DNA from: Bacteriovorax sp. BAL6_X | GTDB lineage: Bacteria > Bdellovibrionota > Bacteriovoracia > Bacteriovoracales > Bacteriovoracaceae | Assembly (NCBI RefSeq): GCF_000443995.1 | Contig: NZ_AUMC01000010.1 | Span: 310,001-374,000, forward strand | DNA length: 64,000 nt | Reading direction: 5' to 3' | In this document: positions 41,427 through 51,081 of the stretch, one piece after another | How the letters are laid out: every line of letters begins with the position of its first letter | Numbering within the stretch: the first letter of the stretch is position 1 | Program-made: the position numbers and the translations under genes | The notes under the pieces: generated by a model | The model's database searches: none | Told to the model about the DNA's origin: nothing | What the model saw: the letters and a program-made list of their open reading frames with translations, nothing else

Positions 41427-42971
41427 ATGACAATTTTTGCCGATAAGCCCATTCCTATGGAGCAGTTCTTAAACAATTTCCTATTAGGAGCATCAATCTT
41501 ACTACTCTTAAGCATTGTGCTCAGCAAGTCCTCAAGCCGCTTTGGTTTGCCAGTTCTTGTGCTTTTCCTCTTCATCGGGATGATGGCCGGATCAGATGGA
41601 ATTGGGGGAATTAATTTTAGTAATTATGAGCTAACTCATTCTTTAAGCCTAGTTGCTCTATGCCTAATTATTTTCAACGGGGGATTTGAAACTCCATTTA
41701 ACAAAGTAAAAAAAGACTTTGGAAGAGGAGTCGTTCTTTCTTCAATCGGAGTTATGCTCACTACTTTCTTAGTCGGTGGCTTTACTCATCTTGTAACAGA
41801 CTTAGGCTTACTTGAATCCTTGCTTATCGGCGCCATTCTTTCGGCAACTGATGCTGCAGCTGTTTTCTCTGCATTTAAAGATCCAACTGCACAAGTTGGT
41901 GATGTTAAAAATATTCTTCGTTTTGAATCGGGGAGTAATGATCCTATGGCCTACTTTCTTGTCTCTGTCATCATTGGCTTCATTGAGCAAGGAATGGGAG
42001 ATGTCAAAACGACGGCAATCATGTTTATCTCAAATCCTATTATTGGTCTAATTGGTGGTTGGGTAACTGCTCACTCATTCATCTTAATCAATAATGTAGT
42101 AAAACTAGATTTTAATGGACTCTACCCACCTCTTACAATGGCCATGTTATTTCTTGGCTATTCTTTAACAACAAAGCTTGGCGGAAATGGTTTCTTAGCA
42201 GTTTATGTTTTTGGGATGATGATCGGAAATCGTAAAATTCTTCATAAGAATTTACTTTCCCTATTCTTTGATGGCGTAACTTGGCTTTCCCAAATTGGTC
42301 TCTTCATTATGTTAGGTTTACTAGTCTTTCCAAATCGACTCCTTACAGTTGCGCCGGCAGGACTTTTCATTGCTTGTTTCTTAACATTTGCAGCAAGGCC
42401 AATTACTGTCTTCCTATGTTTAGTTAAGAGTCGTTTCAATTTAAATGAAAAACTCTTTATTTCATGGGCCGGACTCAAAGGGGCAACACCAATTGTCTTT
42501 GCTAGTTTTGCAGCAACTCACATTGGAGAAAAGGCCCATGTCTTATTTGATATTGTGTTCTTTGTTGTGATTATTTCAGCTCTTATGCAGGGATCAACCC
42601 TAAAATTTATTGCTAGGAAACTAGGACTTATTGTTGAACAAGAAGATGAAGTAAACTTTCCTGTTGATATGGAACTTCTCGAACAAACCAAGCATGGAAT
42701 TGTTCAACTTGAACTTAAGCAATCTGATTATGCTGTTGAAAATAGAGTAGTTGACCTAGGATTACCAGTTGGGGCAATCGTTTTATTTATCAAGCGACAT
42801 GGGGCATTCATTATTCCGGATGGAGCTACAGTTTTTGAAAAAGGGGATAAAATTCTTTTAGTAACTAAACTAAAAGAGGACCTAGAAGCAGCACAAGAGT
42901 GTTTTGAAAAAAAAAAGATTGAAGAATTAGATGAAGAAGATGATGATACACAAGAGTTACATGCAGCCTAA
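41427..42971 (+). CDS. CPA1-family cation/proton antiporter (NhaP2/CvrA-like)
   Basis: Encodes 514 residues. About twelve helices fill residues 15-395. The ion site shows SATDAAAVFSAF and ESGSNDPMAYFL. The Asn-Asp pair of the latter is the electroneutral CPA1 signature. A cytoplasmic tail (about 415-495) looks like a TrkA-C/RCK-C domain, as in NhaP2/CvrA, ending in an acidic run. It would exchange K+ or Na+ for H+ and help control volume and pH. An ATG ten codons further in (41457) is an alternative start; neither has a good ribosome site. Confidence 0.9.
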   Translation: MTIFADKPIPMEQFLNNFLLGASILLLLSIVLSKSSSRFGLPVLVLFLFIGMMAGSDGIGGINFSNYELTHSLSLVALCLIIFNGGFETPFNKVKKDFGRGVVLSSIGVMLTTFLVGGFTHLVTDLGLLESLLIGAILSATDAAAVFSAFKDPTAQVGDVKNILRFESGSNDPMAYFLVSVIIGFIEQGMGDVKTTAIMFISNPIIGLIGGWVTAHSFILINNVVKLDFNGLYPPLTMAMLFLGYSLTTKLGGNGFLAVYVFGMMIGNRKILHKNLLSLFFDGVTWLSQIGLFIMLGLLVFPNRLLTVAPAGLFIACFLTFAARPITVFLCLVKSRFNLNEKLFISWAGLKGATPIVFASFAATHIGEKAHVLFDIVFFVVIISALMQGSTLKFIARKLGLIVEQEDEVNFPVDMELLEQTKHGIVQLELKQSDYAVENRVVDLGLPVGAIVLFIKRHGAFIIPDGATVFEKGDKILLVTKLKEDLEAAQECFEKKKIEELDEEDDDTQELHAA

Positions 42972-43002
42972 ATTTAGTTAGGTTACTTACTAAAGGATAT
43001 TT

Positions 43003-44418
43003 GTGGGAGTTTATGATCTTACACAAGGATCTGTCATCAAGTCTTTGTTTAAATTATCAATACCGATTGTCATGGCTAATTTTCTACAAACGGCCTATCA
43101 GTTAACGGATACTTTTTGGGTTGGGCGCTTAGGGACAAATGCCATCGCATCCCTTTCTCTTTCATTTCCAGTAATCTTTCTTTTAATTTCTATGGGAGCA
43201 GGCTTTGCTGTTTCGGGAACGATCTTAGTTTCTCAATTCACTGGTCAAAAAAATACAAAGATGGTTTCAAAAGTATGTCTTCATACTTTATTTATTATTC
43301 TTATTACATCGGCCGTATTAGCTGGTATTGCTTATGCAGTAATTCCATATGTCATTCGAGCTATGACTCCAACTGTTGAAATACAAAATATAACTATCTC
43401 TTATTTGAGAATTTCATTTATAGGTCTGATCTTTAGCTATCTCTATATGATGTTCCAATCTCTGTACCGAGGAGTCGGAGATGTTAAGACGCCTTTTTAT
43501 ATTGTTCTCTTCTCTGTTATTTTAAACTTTGTTATCGATCCCATTTTAATTATGGGATATGGACCAATTAAAGCCTATGGTGTTGATGGAGCTGCGTACG
43601 CAACGATTTGTACTCAAGGACTATCTGCTGTTATTGGACTCTACCTACTTGCAAAAGGGAAAGGTGGAATAAAGATAGACTTCACAAAAATCACTTTTGA
43701 TTTTTCTTTGGCAAAAAAAATTATTCACCTTGGCTTTCCTGCTTCGACGGAACAATCTTCACGAGCGATGGCCATGATGGTGATGACATTTCTCATTGCT
43801 ACCTTTGGTGATATCGCACTAGCAGCTTATGGTATTGGAATTCGAGTTCTAACATTGATGATTATTCCAAGCTTAGGATTTGCGATGGCAACTTCAACTC
43901 TCGTTGGACAAAATATTGGTGCGGGAAAAATTGAAAGAACTAAAGAAGTGACTAGTAAGGCGCTATGGGTGATCTTCATTACTCTTTCGATTGCTGGAGC
44001 TGTTTTTTTTATTTTTGCTGAGCAAACTTTACAAGTTTTTGTTCCTAATGAAATTGCAGTTATTAATGAAGGGGCAAAGTTCATCAGAATTATCGCTCTG
44101 ACTTTTGGACTGATTGGGGTTCAACAAGTTGCCTCTGGTGCAATGAGGGGGGGAGGTAGCCCGATGATTTCCATGATGGTGGCCATTGTCTCTTTATGGG
44201 TCATTCGCTTTCCAATTGCATATGTTCTTTCAAAACATACACCACTTGGGCAAACAGGAATTTATCTTTCATTTGTTGTTGGTAATATTCTTGGTGCATC
44301 CATTGCAATTTTCATCATTAAGCAGAATCGATGGATTAAGAACTTAACTGATCCAATTACTGAAGAAGAGCTTAAAGTTATTGAAGAGACTATTGTTGAA
44401 GATGGTGTAGTTTCTTGA
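43003..44418 (+). CDS. MATE family efflux transporter
   Basis: Encodes 471 residues with twelve predicted helices in two homologous halves. The first half begins LFKLSIPIVMANFLQTAYQL and contains DTFWVGRLGTNAIASLSLSF; the second begins IHLGFPASTEQSSRAMAMMV. These are the conserved MATE openings. It uses H+ or Na+ to export cationic compounds. It starts with GTG after AAAGGA and follows the antiporter by 31 bases on the same strand, so they may be co-transcribed. Confidence 0.93.
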   Translation: MGVYDLTQGSVIKSLFKLSIPIVMANFLQTAYQLTDTFWVGRLGTNAIASLSLSFPVIFLLISMGAGFAVSGTILVSQFTGQKNTKMVSKVCLHTLFIILITSAVLAGIAYAVIPYVIRAMTPTVEIQNITISYLRISFIGLIFSYLYMMFQSLYRGVGDVKTPFYIVLFSVILNFVIDPILIMGYGPIKAYGVDGAAYATICTQGLSAVIGLYLLAKGKGGIKIDFTKITFDFSLAKKIIHLGFPASTEQSSRAMAMMVMTFLIATFGDIALAAYGIGIRVLTLMIIPSLGFAMATSTLVGQNIGAGKIERTKEVTSKALWVIFITLSIAGAVFFIFAEQTLQVFVPNEIAVINEGAKFIRIIALTFGLIGVQQVASGAMRGGGSPMISMMVAIVSLWVIRFPIAYVLSKHTPLGQTGIYLSFVVGNILGASIAIFIIKQNRWIKNLTDPITEEELKVIEETIVEDGVVS

Positions 44419-44504
44419 TTTTATTGAAATATAAAGAATAATTATTAAGGAAATATCCTAGTCCTCCGATAAGGTATTGAGAGATATCTTTGGGAGGGGG
44501 AGCA

Positions 44505-45539
44505 GTGAGAAAGGTTTATTTTCTGCTTTGTGTACTGGCCGTACATACATATGCAAATGCCATTGTCGTTAATACCTATGAAAGTATGCCTAGCTCAAGC
44601 TACGCCCAAGACATCGAAAACCAAATTGATAACGTAGTAAATGAAGCAGTTGAAGATGTGGAAATGGATCCTATTTCGAGCCCTGAAAGTGCAGTTACTT
44701 GTGATCCTAATACTGTAATAGAAAACCATGCCCCAGAGGCTAAAAGAGCTCTAGAAGAAGGGCTGGCAATAGCAGAAGCTGCTGCAAGAGGTGAAGATTG
44801 CCAATTTTATGAAAAATTTCTCGATCAGGATGTGCCAATCGAGGCGCTAAAACAGTCATTACTTTATTATAAGAAAAATAAGAGTAAATTTAAAAATAAG
44901 AACTATATTACAATTGCAGACTATTCTAAGAACTCTAAAAATAAACGTTTCTACTTATTGGATATGAAAACTGGTGAAGTTAAGAAGTATAAAGTGTCTC
45001 ATGGTAGTGGAAAAGTTAGAGGTGTTACTTACGCCGATGCAACAATCTCTGATAGTGGTAGAGTGACTAGGGCATCAAACCATGTTGGAAAACTCGTTCG
45101 CTGTCGTGTACCAGCAAAGGCAAAACCTAAGCATGATCAATGGGCCATGACGAGACCAGGCTTTTTTAAAACTGGTGAATTTTATATGTCTAGTGGCCAT
45201 GATGAAAGAGTGAAAGGGCAAAGAGGTTGGCCAACTTTTAAATCTTCAGGAAGAAATTATAATGGAATGCGCTTAGATGGACTGTCTAAAGGCGTTAATG
45301 ATAAGGCCCGTTCGCAAGGTGTTGTAATGCACGAGGCTTATTATAATCGTGGTAATATAATGGGAAGAAGTTTTGGTTGTCCTGCATTCGTACCGGGTGA
45401 AGGCCGAGAGATTATGGAAAAAATCAATAACGGCTCCCTCTATTATTCATATGTTCCTAATGAAGGATGCCGTAGTGACTATAATAAGGCCCTTAAGGAT
45501 GTTAAGGGCTGGGAAAGAATGTGTACTGGACGCAATTAG
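44505..45539 (+). CDS. L,D-transpeptidase-like exported protein (YkuD_2 family)
   Basis: Encodes 344 residues starting at a GTG (44505), because the GGAGGGGG site lies directly upstream and the product then begins MRKVYFLLCVLAVHTYANA, a signal peptide. The earlier in-frame TTG at 44490 would place this ribosome site inside the coding part. The catalytic domain (about 140-320) has SHGSGKVRG, VVMHEAYYN and GRSFGCPAF with Cys292, the active-site signature of murein L,D-transpeptidase catalytic-domain proteins. It should cut or cross-link peptidoglycan peptides in the periplasm. It ends four bases inside the convergent MscS gene. Confidence 0.88.
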   Translation: MRKVYFLLCVLAVHTYANAIVVNTYESMPSSSYAQDIENQIDNVVNEAVEDVEMDPISSPESAVTCDPNTVIENHAPEAKRALEEGLAIAEAAARGEDCQFYEKFLDQDVPIEALKQSLLYYKKNKSKFKNKNYITIADYSKNSKNKRFYLLDMKTGEVKKYKVSHGSGKVRGVTYADATISDSGRVTRASNHVGKLVRCRVPAKAKPKHDQWAMTRPGFFKTGEFYMSSGHDERVKGQRGWPTFKSSGRNYNGMRLDGLSKGVNDKARSQGVVMHEAYYNRGNIMGRSFGCPAFVPGEGREIMEKINNGSLYYSYVPNEGCRSDYNKALKDVKGWERMCTGRN

Positions 45540-46417
45540 TTCTTATTTACATCGAGTTGATTTGAAAATTCAATTGTTCGAATCGGAAATGGAATTGAAA
45601 TTCCATTATTATCATAATATTTTTTAATATTCATAACGGCTTCATGGCGTGCCTTATAAAATGCGACTCCTGCTCTATAATCAATCCAAACTCTGGCTGT
45701 AAGATTGATAGAACTTGCTCCAAATTCTTCAAAGAAAACTTCGACCGGAACATTTTCAAGTCTACCATTGATGGCCTCAAGCGCTTCTTTTGTTACCTTC
45801 TCAACTTTTTCAAGATCATCGTGATACGAAACACCTACAGAAATATCCACTCGACGTCGTGGTGTACTTGTGTAGTTAATAAAAGGTTTTGTAAACATAT
45901 CTTTATTTGGAATAAAAACTTCAAGTCCTTGGAATGTCGTGATTCCTGTTGTTCTTAACTCGATATTTGTTACCTGACCGACAATCTTATCAACTTCGAT
46001 AATATCACCAATTTGATATGGTTCACGAAAAGCAATGAGAACTCCTGAAACAAAATTTGCTGCAATTTCTTGAAAGGCAAAACCTAGTGCTAAACCGATT
46101 ACCCCGGCCCCTGCAAGAATTGATGTAACAGTTTTTTCAAGACCAATAATCTCTAAGGCCGTAAAAATACCAACAACAATGACAATGACATTTGTCGTTG
46201 TTCCTAGGATTTCATTAACAGACTTCTTGTAAGAAACTTTTTGTAAAACTTTCTTAACTAAATTACGTAGAGTTTTACCAAGATAGAAGAAAGCAAATAG
46301 GGCAACAATTGCAACAATTAAGTTTGGGATATTCTTAATAAATGCTTCGTACCAAAAAGTTAGTTTTCCTGAAATGAGTGCAAAGACACGATTAATATCA
46401 AACAATGTTATCTCCAT
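45536..46417 (-). CDS. Mechanosensitive ion channel, MscS family (second copy)
   Basis: Encodes 293 residues. After an N-terminal helix and a basic stretch, two helices lead to the pore segment SILAGAGVIGLALGFAFQEI (about 105-124). The beta domain follows with AFREPYQIGDIIEVDKIVGQ and FIPNKDMFTKPFINY. The C-terminal part is as in MscS. It differs clearly from the 36889 copy in the pore helix, so the two are paralogues rather than a recent duplication. It is convergent with the L,D-transpeptidase gene. Confidence 0.92.
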   Translation of the reverse strand: MEITLFDINRVFALISGKLTFWYEAFIKNIPNLIVAIVALFAFFYLGKTLRNLVKKVLQKVSYKKSVNEILGTTTNVIVIVVGIFTALEIIGLEKTVTSILAGAGVIGLALGFAFQEIAANFVSGVLIAFREPYQIGDIIEVDKIVGQVTNIELRTTGITTFQGLEVFIPNKDMFTKPFINYTSTPRRRVDISVGVSYHDDLEKVEKVTKEALEAINGRLENVPVEVFFEEFGASSINLTARVWIDYRAGVAFYKARHEAVMNIKKYYDNNGISIPFPIRTIEFSNQLDVNKN

Positions 46418-46470
46418 CTTAAATTATTTTTTTTAAATGTTATCGCATTTAAATGAAATAAAAAAGAAGC

Positions 46471-47364
46471 TTATTTGATTGAGATTTTAGTAAGCTTTTC
46501 CTTATAAAGATTTGAAATTACTTTCGGTACTTTAAATGGGACAGTTTCGATTATAAGCTTTTTAATGAACTCTAGGTAGCTCGCCCTACGATACCAAGTT
46601 AAACTAGAGAGGTTTCGAGTCATAGGCTCATAACCTTCATTAATGAGTTCTTGTATGCACTTTGAATTATCGAGTCGATTGTACTTACTTAAATCGAGGG
46701 AGAGAATTACATCTGCATCTTCAATTTGTTCTCTTGTTCTAAGGTCAATGGCAATATCCATGGCATTACTAATGATGGCGAAAGTGTCATCAGGCTCTTG
46801 ATATTTTTGTACTCCATTTAAGTCGACTGCAACGATAATTCCTGCGCCCATATCTTCAAGTGGGGAAACTGGAACATTTTCTGTAATGCCTCCATCAACA
46901 AGGGTTCTACCATTTATTACCTGAGGAACAAATGCACCAGGAACACAAACCGAGGCACAAACTGCATCGGCCAAGTTGCCTTTATAAAATACAACTTGCT
47001 CACCAGTTGAAATATCAGTTGTGCAAATGGCCAGAGGAATCTTTGCATCTTCGATATTTACATCACCTAGGTCTTTGATGAGCATTTCTCGTATGGACTT
47101 CGTACTAAAAAAGCCTTTCTTAGGAATTGTTAAGCTTATTGAGTCTTTGTAGTTTAGCTTCTTTGCCAAGGATAGAAAGTCGTTGTAATTCTTACCAAAG
47201 GCATAGTAGGAAGCAACAATAGCGCCAACGCTTGTTCCTGATATATAGGAAATTGGAATATTTTGTTCTTCAAATGCTTTTAAGACACCAATGTGGGCGA
47301 TACCTTTTGCGGCACCTCCACCAAGGGCAAGACCAATTTTAGTATTTAGAAAGTTCCATCTCAT
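46471..47364 (-). CDS. Patatin-like phospholipase
   Basis: Encodes 297 residues. The oxyanion loop GLALGGGAAKGIAH (residues 11-24), nucleophile Ser45 in SGTSVGAIV and catalytic Asp157 in LVDGGITENVPV make the full Ser-Asp dyad. The protein has no signal peptide or barrel domain, so it resembles RssA/YlbK-type cytoplasmic patatins. It may hydrolyse phospholipids. It starts 26 bases inside the preceding secreted-protein gene, so the true start may be a few codons later. Confidence 0.93.
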   Translation of the reverse strand: MRWNFLNTKIGLALGGGAAKGIAHIGVLKAFEEQNIPISYISGTSVGAIVASYYAFGKNYNDFLSLAKKLNYKDSISLTIPKKGFFSTKSIREMLIKDLGDVNIEDAKIPLAICTTDISTGEQVVFYKGNLADAVCASVCVPGAFVPQVINGRTLVDGGITENVPVSPLEDMGAGIIVAVDLNGVQKYQEPDDTFAIISNAMDIAIDLRTREQIEDADVILSLDLSKYNRLDNSKCIQELINEGYEPMTRNLSSLTWYRRASYLEFIKKLIIETVPFKVPKVISNLYKEKLTKISIK

Positions 47365-48070
47365 AGTCTAATCTTATCGGAATATGGGGGACATCTCCAC
47401 ATAAAATTGAAATTCCTCTTTCTTGAAGAGAACTGGCCTCTTTATCAAGAAAGTGGGAATACTTTAAGGCAAAGATATTTCTTCTTAGATATTTGTTTAG
47501 TAAGTTCTGGGGAGACTGAAGTCCTAATCTACTCGCGTGTTCAATATAATATGGAGTTAAAAATGCGCTTCGGCCGAGGGATTCAAGTACGTGTCTTACC
47601 ATGCAATTGTATCGATTATACTTTTTCTTATTTGAAATCTCCTCTTCGATATACTCTACGATACCATTATAGTCTTCAGCCTTAAGTCGTTTCGAAATCT
47701 CTGAGCGAAGTGTTTTTATATTAACTGAATCAATATCTTCATATTTATAATTAGGGATAGAAAAGTCACTTGGTATATCAGGAACCTTGCTCATTTCAAT
47801 AAAGTCGAGGCATAGAACTGGGATACCGGCCCGACGATACTTTTCTAAGCTTGGGCTTAAAAGTTTTGCATAGATTAGAGATATTTTTTCAGCGAAGATC
47901 AGACTATTTGAAATTTTTTTACTTTTAGAATTTGAATGATCTGAGTAAATTCCTCGACGGTTTCGATTGCTTGAGATTGCGGCCTCGAGATGTTCTTTAA
48001 AACACTCCATTGCCATCGACTCTTGGGCCAATAATATAAAGAAGGCGAGAATGAGTGGAAGCGTTCTCAT
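47339..48070 (-). CDS. Secreted protein, unknown function
   Basis: Encodes 243 residues from the ATG at 48070; an in-frame TTG at 48076 is less likely. The signal peptide ends ESMAM. The mature chain is helical and basic, with four Cys (MECFKE, VLCLDF, YNCMVR, ILCGDV). The repeated phrases AGIPVLCLDF and RGISILCGDV may mark two related halves. No family is recognised. It overlaps the patatin gene on the same strand by 26 bases. Confidence 0.7.
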   Translation of the reverse strand: MRTLPLILAFFILLAQESMAMECFKEHLEAAISSNRNRRGIYSDHSNSKSKKISNSLIFAEKISLIYAKLLSPSLEKYRRAGIPVLCLDFIEMSKVPDIPSDFSIPNYKYEDIDSVNIKTLRSEISKRLKAEDYNGIVEYIEEEISNKKKYNRYNCMVRHVLESLGRSAFLTPYYIEHASRLGLQSPQNLLNKYLRRNIFALKYSHFLDKEASSLQERGISILCGDVPHIPIRLDYEMELSKY

Positions 48071-48192
48071 ACTCAATTTCTATCATTTGGCCTAGTTGGA
48101 GTAAATAGAGTGTAGAAGCTTTTCAGGGAGCAACGAGTCGAGACTTTAATAGTGAAGTTGATATAATTATATAATAAAATCAGGAGCTTATC

Positions 48193-48645
48193 ATGCAATA
48201 TATCAAGCAAGAAGAATGCTATTTAATTAAATTATATAAGGATGAAGACCTTTTTACCTCTCTCGAAAAATTTGCGACGGCGGAGAACCTTGGAGCTGGC
48301 ATGCTTAAAGGCATAGGTGCATTAAAAGATGTTGAGCTTGGGTTTTATCACCTTGATACGAAAACATATGACCGCAAAGAATTTAATGGGGATTTTGAGT
48401 TATTAAGTCTTGATGGAAACCTATCCCATTTAGAAGGAAAACCATTCTTCCATATTCACACTGTTTTAGGAGATGAGGACTTTTCTTGTAAAGGTGGACA
48501 CCTATTTCGTGCCACTGTTGCTGTGACAACTGAAATCTACTTCTTTCCAATCATTCAAAAAATAGAAAGAAAGATGGATGAAGAAATTGGTCTTAACTTA
48601 TTATCATTACCACAAGCATTTTCTCGCTGTGGAATAAAAGGATAG
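48193..48645 (+). CDS. PPC (DUF296) domain protein
   Basis: Encodes 150 residues of the PPC/DUF296 fold: a start with YLIKLYKDEDLFTSLEKF, GAGMLKGIGALKDVELGFY, the metal-linked FFHIHTVLGDEDF, and GGHLFRATVAVTTEIYF. In plants this domain follows an AT-hook; the bacterial single-domain proteins form trimers and their role is unclear. CAGGAG precedes the ATG. The PepSY-TM gene follows three bases after its stop. Confidence 0.85.
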   Translation: MQYIKQEECYLIKLYKDEDLFTSLEKFATAENLGAGMLKGIGALKDVELGFYHLDTKTYDRKEFNGDFELLSLDGNLSHLEGKPFFHIHTVLGDEDFSCKGGHLFRATVAVTTEIYFFPIIQKIERKMDEEIGLNLLSLPQAFSRCGIKG

Positions 48646-48648
48646 AAT

Positions 48649-49173
48649 ATGAAATTCAATCGCCCATTCTTTATTAAAATTCACCTTTATTTATCAGCTC
48701 TTGCTTCGCCGCTACTTTTAATGATGGCCTTTACCGGTGTATCCTACTTACTAGGCTTTAAGGGAAGTGAAATTATTGAACCTGTAAAAGTCGTACAACT
48801 TTCAAAGGCCCAGTTAACAAAAGAAAATATTTCACTTGAGTTAAATGAGATCGATGAAAACTTTGATTTCGCATATATTAAAAAAGTCGGAGATGGGGCA
48901 ATTACTAGACCGACAACTCGTAATTACTATAAGTTTCAATTAAAAGAAGATGGGACGCATATCTCTTATGTGAAGCCAAGTCTTCTAAAAAAACTGATTG
49001 AACTTCATAAAGGTCATGGGCCACAGTTTTTAAGGTATGTTGAAAAGATTATCGGAGTTTTCTTACTGCTTATCATTTTAAGTGGACTATACCTAGCTTA
49101 TACAATGAAAAAGGAAAGAAAGATCGTTGGGGTCTTGTTTTTAATAGGCCTTAGTGTTTATCTTTTTATGTAG
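48649..49173 (+). CDS. PepSY-associated transmembrane protein
   Basis: Encodes 174 residues. The N-terminal helix (about 10-33) starts KIHLYLSALASPLLL. A periplasmic domain of about 85 residues ends LIELHKGHGPQFLRYVEK. Two C-terminal helices follow (about 130-150 and 157-174). The His residues at the helix edges (IHLYL; LHKGHG) are the PepSY_TM signature, and related proteins include iron/haem reductases. The short form here has one PepSY-TM unit. It shares a transcript with the PPC gene. Confidence 0.78.
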   Translation: MKFNRPFFIKIHLYLSALASPLLLMMAFTGVSYLLGFKGSEIIEPVKVVQLSKAQLTKENISLELNEIDENFDFAYIKKVGDGAITRPTTRNYYKFQLKEDGTHISYVKPSLLKKLIELHKGHGPQFLRYVEKIIGVFLLLIILSGLYLAYTMKKERKIVGVLFLIGLSVYLFM

Positions 49174-49176
49174 GAT

Positions 49177-49731
49177 CTACTTTAACCACCTTATGAAGCG
49201 CTCGTGATTGCTTTGTCTCTTATTTTCTTTTTTGATTTTAAGCTTCACGCGCTCTTCTAAACTTAATTGATCGTAGATTTGAATATCTATGGTTTTAGTT
49301 TTCTCTCCAAATTCTAATGTTTCTAAATCAATATACATAAGTTTATTTTTAGTAATAAAAAAGTAATTGAGTTGCCACTCAAAATGATAACCATATGGCG
49401 CCGTTAGTTCATTTAAGCGAAATTGAATTTCTGTGATTTGCTTTGCCAATTCTTCATTAACTTTTTCTTCGACAACTCTTGCAAGTTTCCCATTTGGAAT
49501 ATCATAGAGAATAAGAGAGTCTGTTTCTTTAATAAGGGTTGGAAGCTCTGGGTATTCATCTGTAAATTTTCTCATTAATGGGAGAGCTTCACTTTCAATT
49601 TCATTTTTTAATAGCACCATAAAGTTTTCCTTTTCATATTTCATGAAAAAGAAAAACTTACTTCGCTTGTCGATATAGAGTGTTACGCCATCAAAGCCTA
49701 ATTCAGACTTAATGAGCTTTTTTACATCCAA
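49177..49731 (-). CDS. Conserved-looking cytoplasmic protein, unknown function
   Basis: Encodes 184 residues beginning with TTG after GAGAGG, eight bases away. No signal peptide or membrane helix. The N-terminal half is alpha/beta, the middle is a long charged helix (KVNEELAKQITEIQFRLNEL), then a strand group (YHFEWQLNYFFITKNKLMYI), and the C-terminus is basic (KKENKRQSNHERF). No family is recognised. It is convergent with the PepSY gene, with three bases between stops. Confidence 0.65.
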   Translation of the reverse strand: MDVKKLIKSELGFDGVTLYIDKRSKFFFFMKYEKENFMVLLKNEIESEALPLMRKFTDEYPELPTLIKETDSLILYDIPNGKLARVVEEKVNEELAKQITEIQFRLNELTAPYGYHFEWQLNYFFITKNKLMYIDLETLEFGEKTKTIDIQIYDQLSLEERVKLKIKKENKRQSNHERFIRWLK

Positions 49732-49842
49732 AGTATTACCTCTCTTGTAAGAGAGATTATATCATAGAATAAATTATCGTGGGCCTTCTTACCCTTGATT
49801 TCAGTAACTAATGGAACGACGTTAATGAGACCTTTTTAGGCT

Positions 49843-50445
49843 TTAGGCCCTTAACCAACCTGTTAATGAAAGTCTCGCTTTGTAAGCAGGGAGAACTTCA
49901 TGAGGAAGGTCTTCAGATAGAAAGATAAGAAGTCTTCCAAGCTTAGGCCTAATACGAGTTACTTCCACATCTTGTTTCTGATGATGATAGATAACGACCT
50001 CTCCACCATCGTCATTACTCATATCACTTAAATAGAGAATTACACTTAGGCGTCTTAGCCCTCTTCCTCGGTGTTGATCCACATGTTTACGATAGAAGGC
50101 TCCTTCATCGTAGCAGGCAAAGTGTCCTTCGTATGAGCGAATTCCTAAGTAGAAGATAGGGTTAAGTTGATCTTTAAGATTATCAAGAAACTTTAAATAT
50201 TGTTGAAGCGCGAGTGAGTGGTTGGCCATATCTCCTTCAATCCAAGACGTTAGATCGCCACGGATTCTTTCGTCTAGTCGCTTTGTTAATTGTCGTCCAA
50301 CCTTAGCTTCCTGAAAGTCACCGATATGAAAACGCGTTTGGGCCTCGTCCTTTAGGGCATGGGCCAGTTCGTTTGAAATAAGCGTATCGCTCACATAGTA
50401 TCGCTTCTCGGTTAAAGCTTCGATCAGCGCATCAAGCTCTTGCAT
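49843..50445 (-). CDS. 2OG-Fe(II) oxygenase (prolyl-hydroxylase-like)
   Basis: Encodes 200 residues. The iron-binding facial triad is visible: His121 and Asp123 in KHVDQHRG, and His182 in DLPHEVLP. Arg191 in ARLSLTGW would hold 2-oxoglutarate. The type is EGL-9/P4H-like, seen in bacterial proteins that hydroxylate proteins such as EF-Tu or L16, but the substrate is unknown here. It stands alone. Confidence 0.9.
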   Translation of the reverse strand: MQELDALIEALTEKRYYVSDTLISNELAHALKDEAQTRFHIGDFQEAKVGRQLTKRLDERIRGDLTSWIEGDMANHSLALQQYLKFLDNLKDQLNPIFYLGIRSYEGHFACYDEGAFYRKHVDQHRGRGLRRLSVILYLSDMSNDDGGEVVIYHHQKQDVEVTRIRPKLGRLLIFLSEDLPHEVLPAYKARLSLTGWLRA

Positions 50446-50584
50446 CTAAATGTTCTCACTAGGTCTAGGGCCTCAAAGGGTGGCAGGAAGGATTGGCCAC
50501 CAAAATAATGGATGAGATGATTTAATCTTAAAGGCTATCTAAGTCAATCGAATTGTTATAACATGAATAGAAATAGGATGAATT

Positions 50585-50998
50585 ATGATCAAAGCTCTAT
50601 CTCACTTAGTAATTACTTCTAGCAATGTAACGAATATTTCAAATTTTTTCACAGATGTCTTTGGTGTTAAGGCCCACTTTGCCAATGAAGACTTTGCAGA
50701 TTTTGTTCTTCCTGACAAAAGTCGCATTGCCTTTTTTCGACCTGTGGGAAAGGCCGCTAAATTCTTTGAATTAGTGGATAATCCAGCACAGGTCTCTTAT
50801 GGTGTGACTGTTGAAAATGTTGATGACTTCTATCAAAAGTTAATGGCCTTAAGGTCTCAATATCAATTTGAGGTGAGTGGTGAGCCGAAGGATCACCCAT
50901 GGGGAGAGAAGAGCTTTCTTTTGATGGACCCAGATGGAAACCGTTGGGAAGTAACACAGTCACCAAGTGATGATGGCCATCTTATAAATATCTCATAA
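50585..50998 (+). CDS. VOC-family (glyoxalase/dioxygenase fold) protein
   Basis: Encodes 137 residues with one VOC module: ALSHLVITSSNVTNISNFFT start, YGVTVENVDDFYQKL middle, and LMDPDGNRWEVTQ end. The His at the first position and the Glu in WEVTQ are the usual metal ligands. The chemistry cannot be inferred. It has its own short transcript unit. Confidence 0.88.
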   Translation: MIKALSHLVITSSNVTNISNFFTDVFGVKAHFANEDFADFVLPDKSRIAFFRPVGKAAKFFELVDNPAQVSYGVTVENVDDFYQKLMALRSQYQFEVSGEPKDHPWGEKSFLLMDPDGNRWEVTQSPSDDGHLINIS

Positions 50999-51081
50999 TT
51001 AGATGAAATCTATATTTTTTATATAATTGATAAGTAAGCGGTCTCGCGGTAAATAAAGCCTGTATTTAAGTGGAGGTCGTT

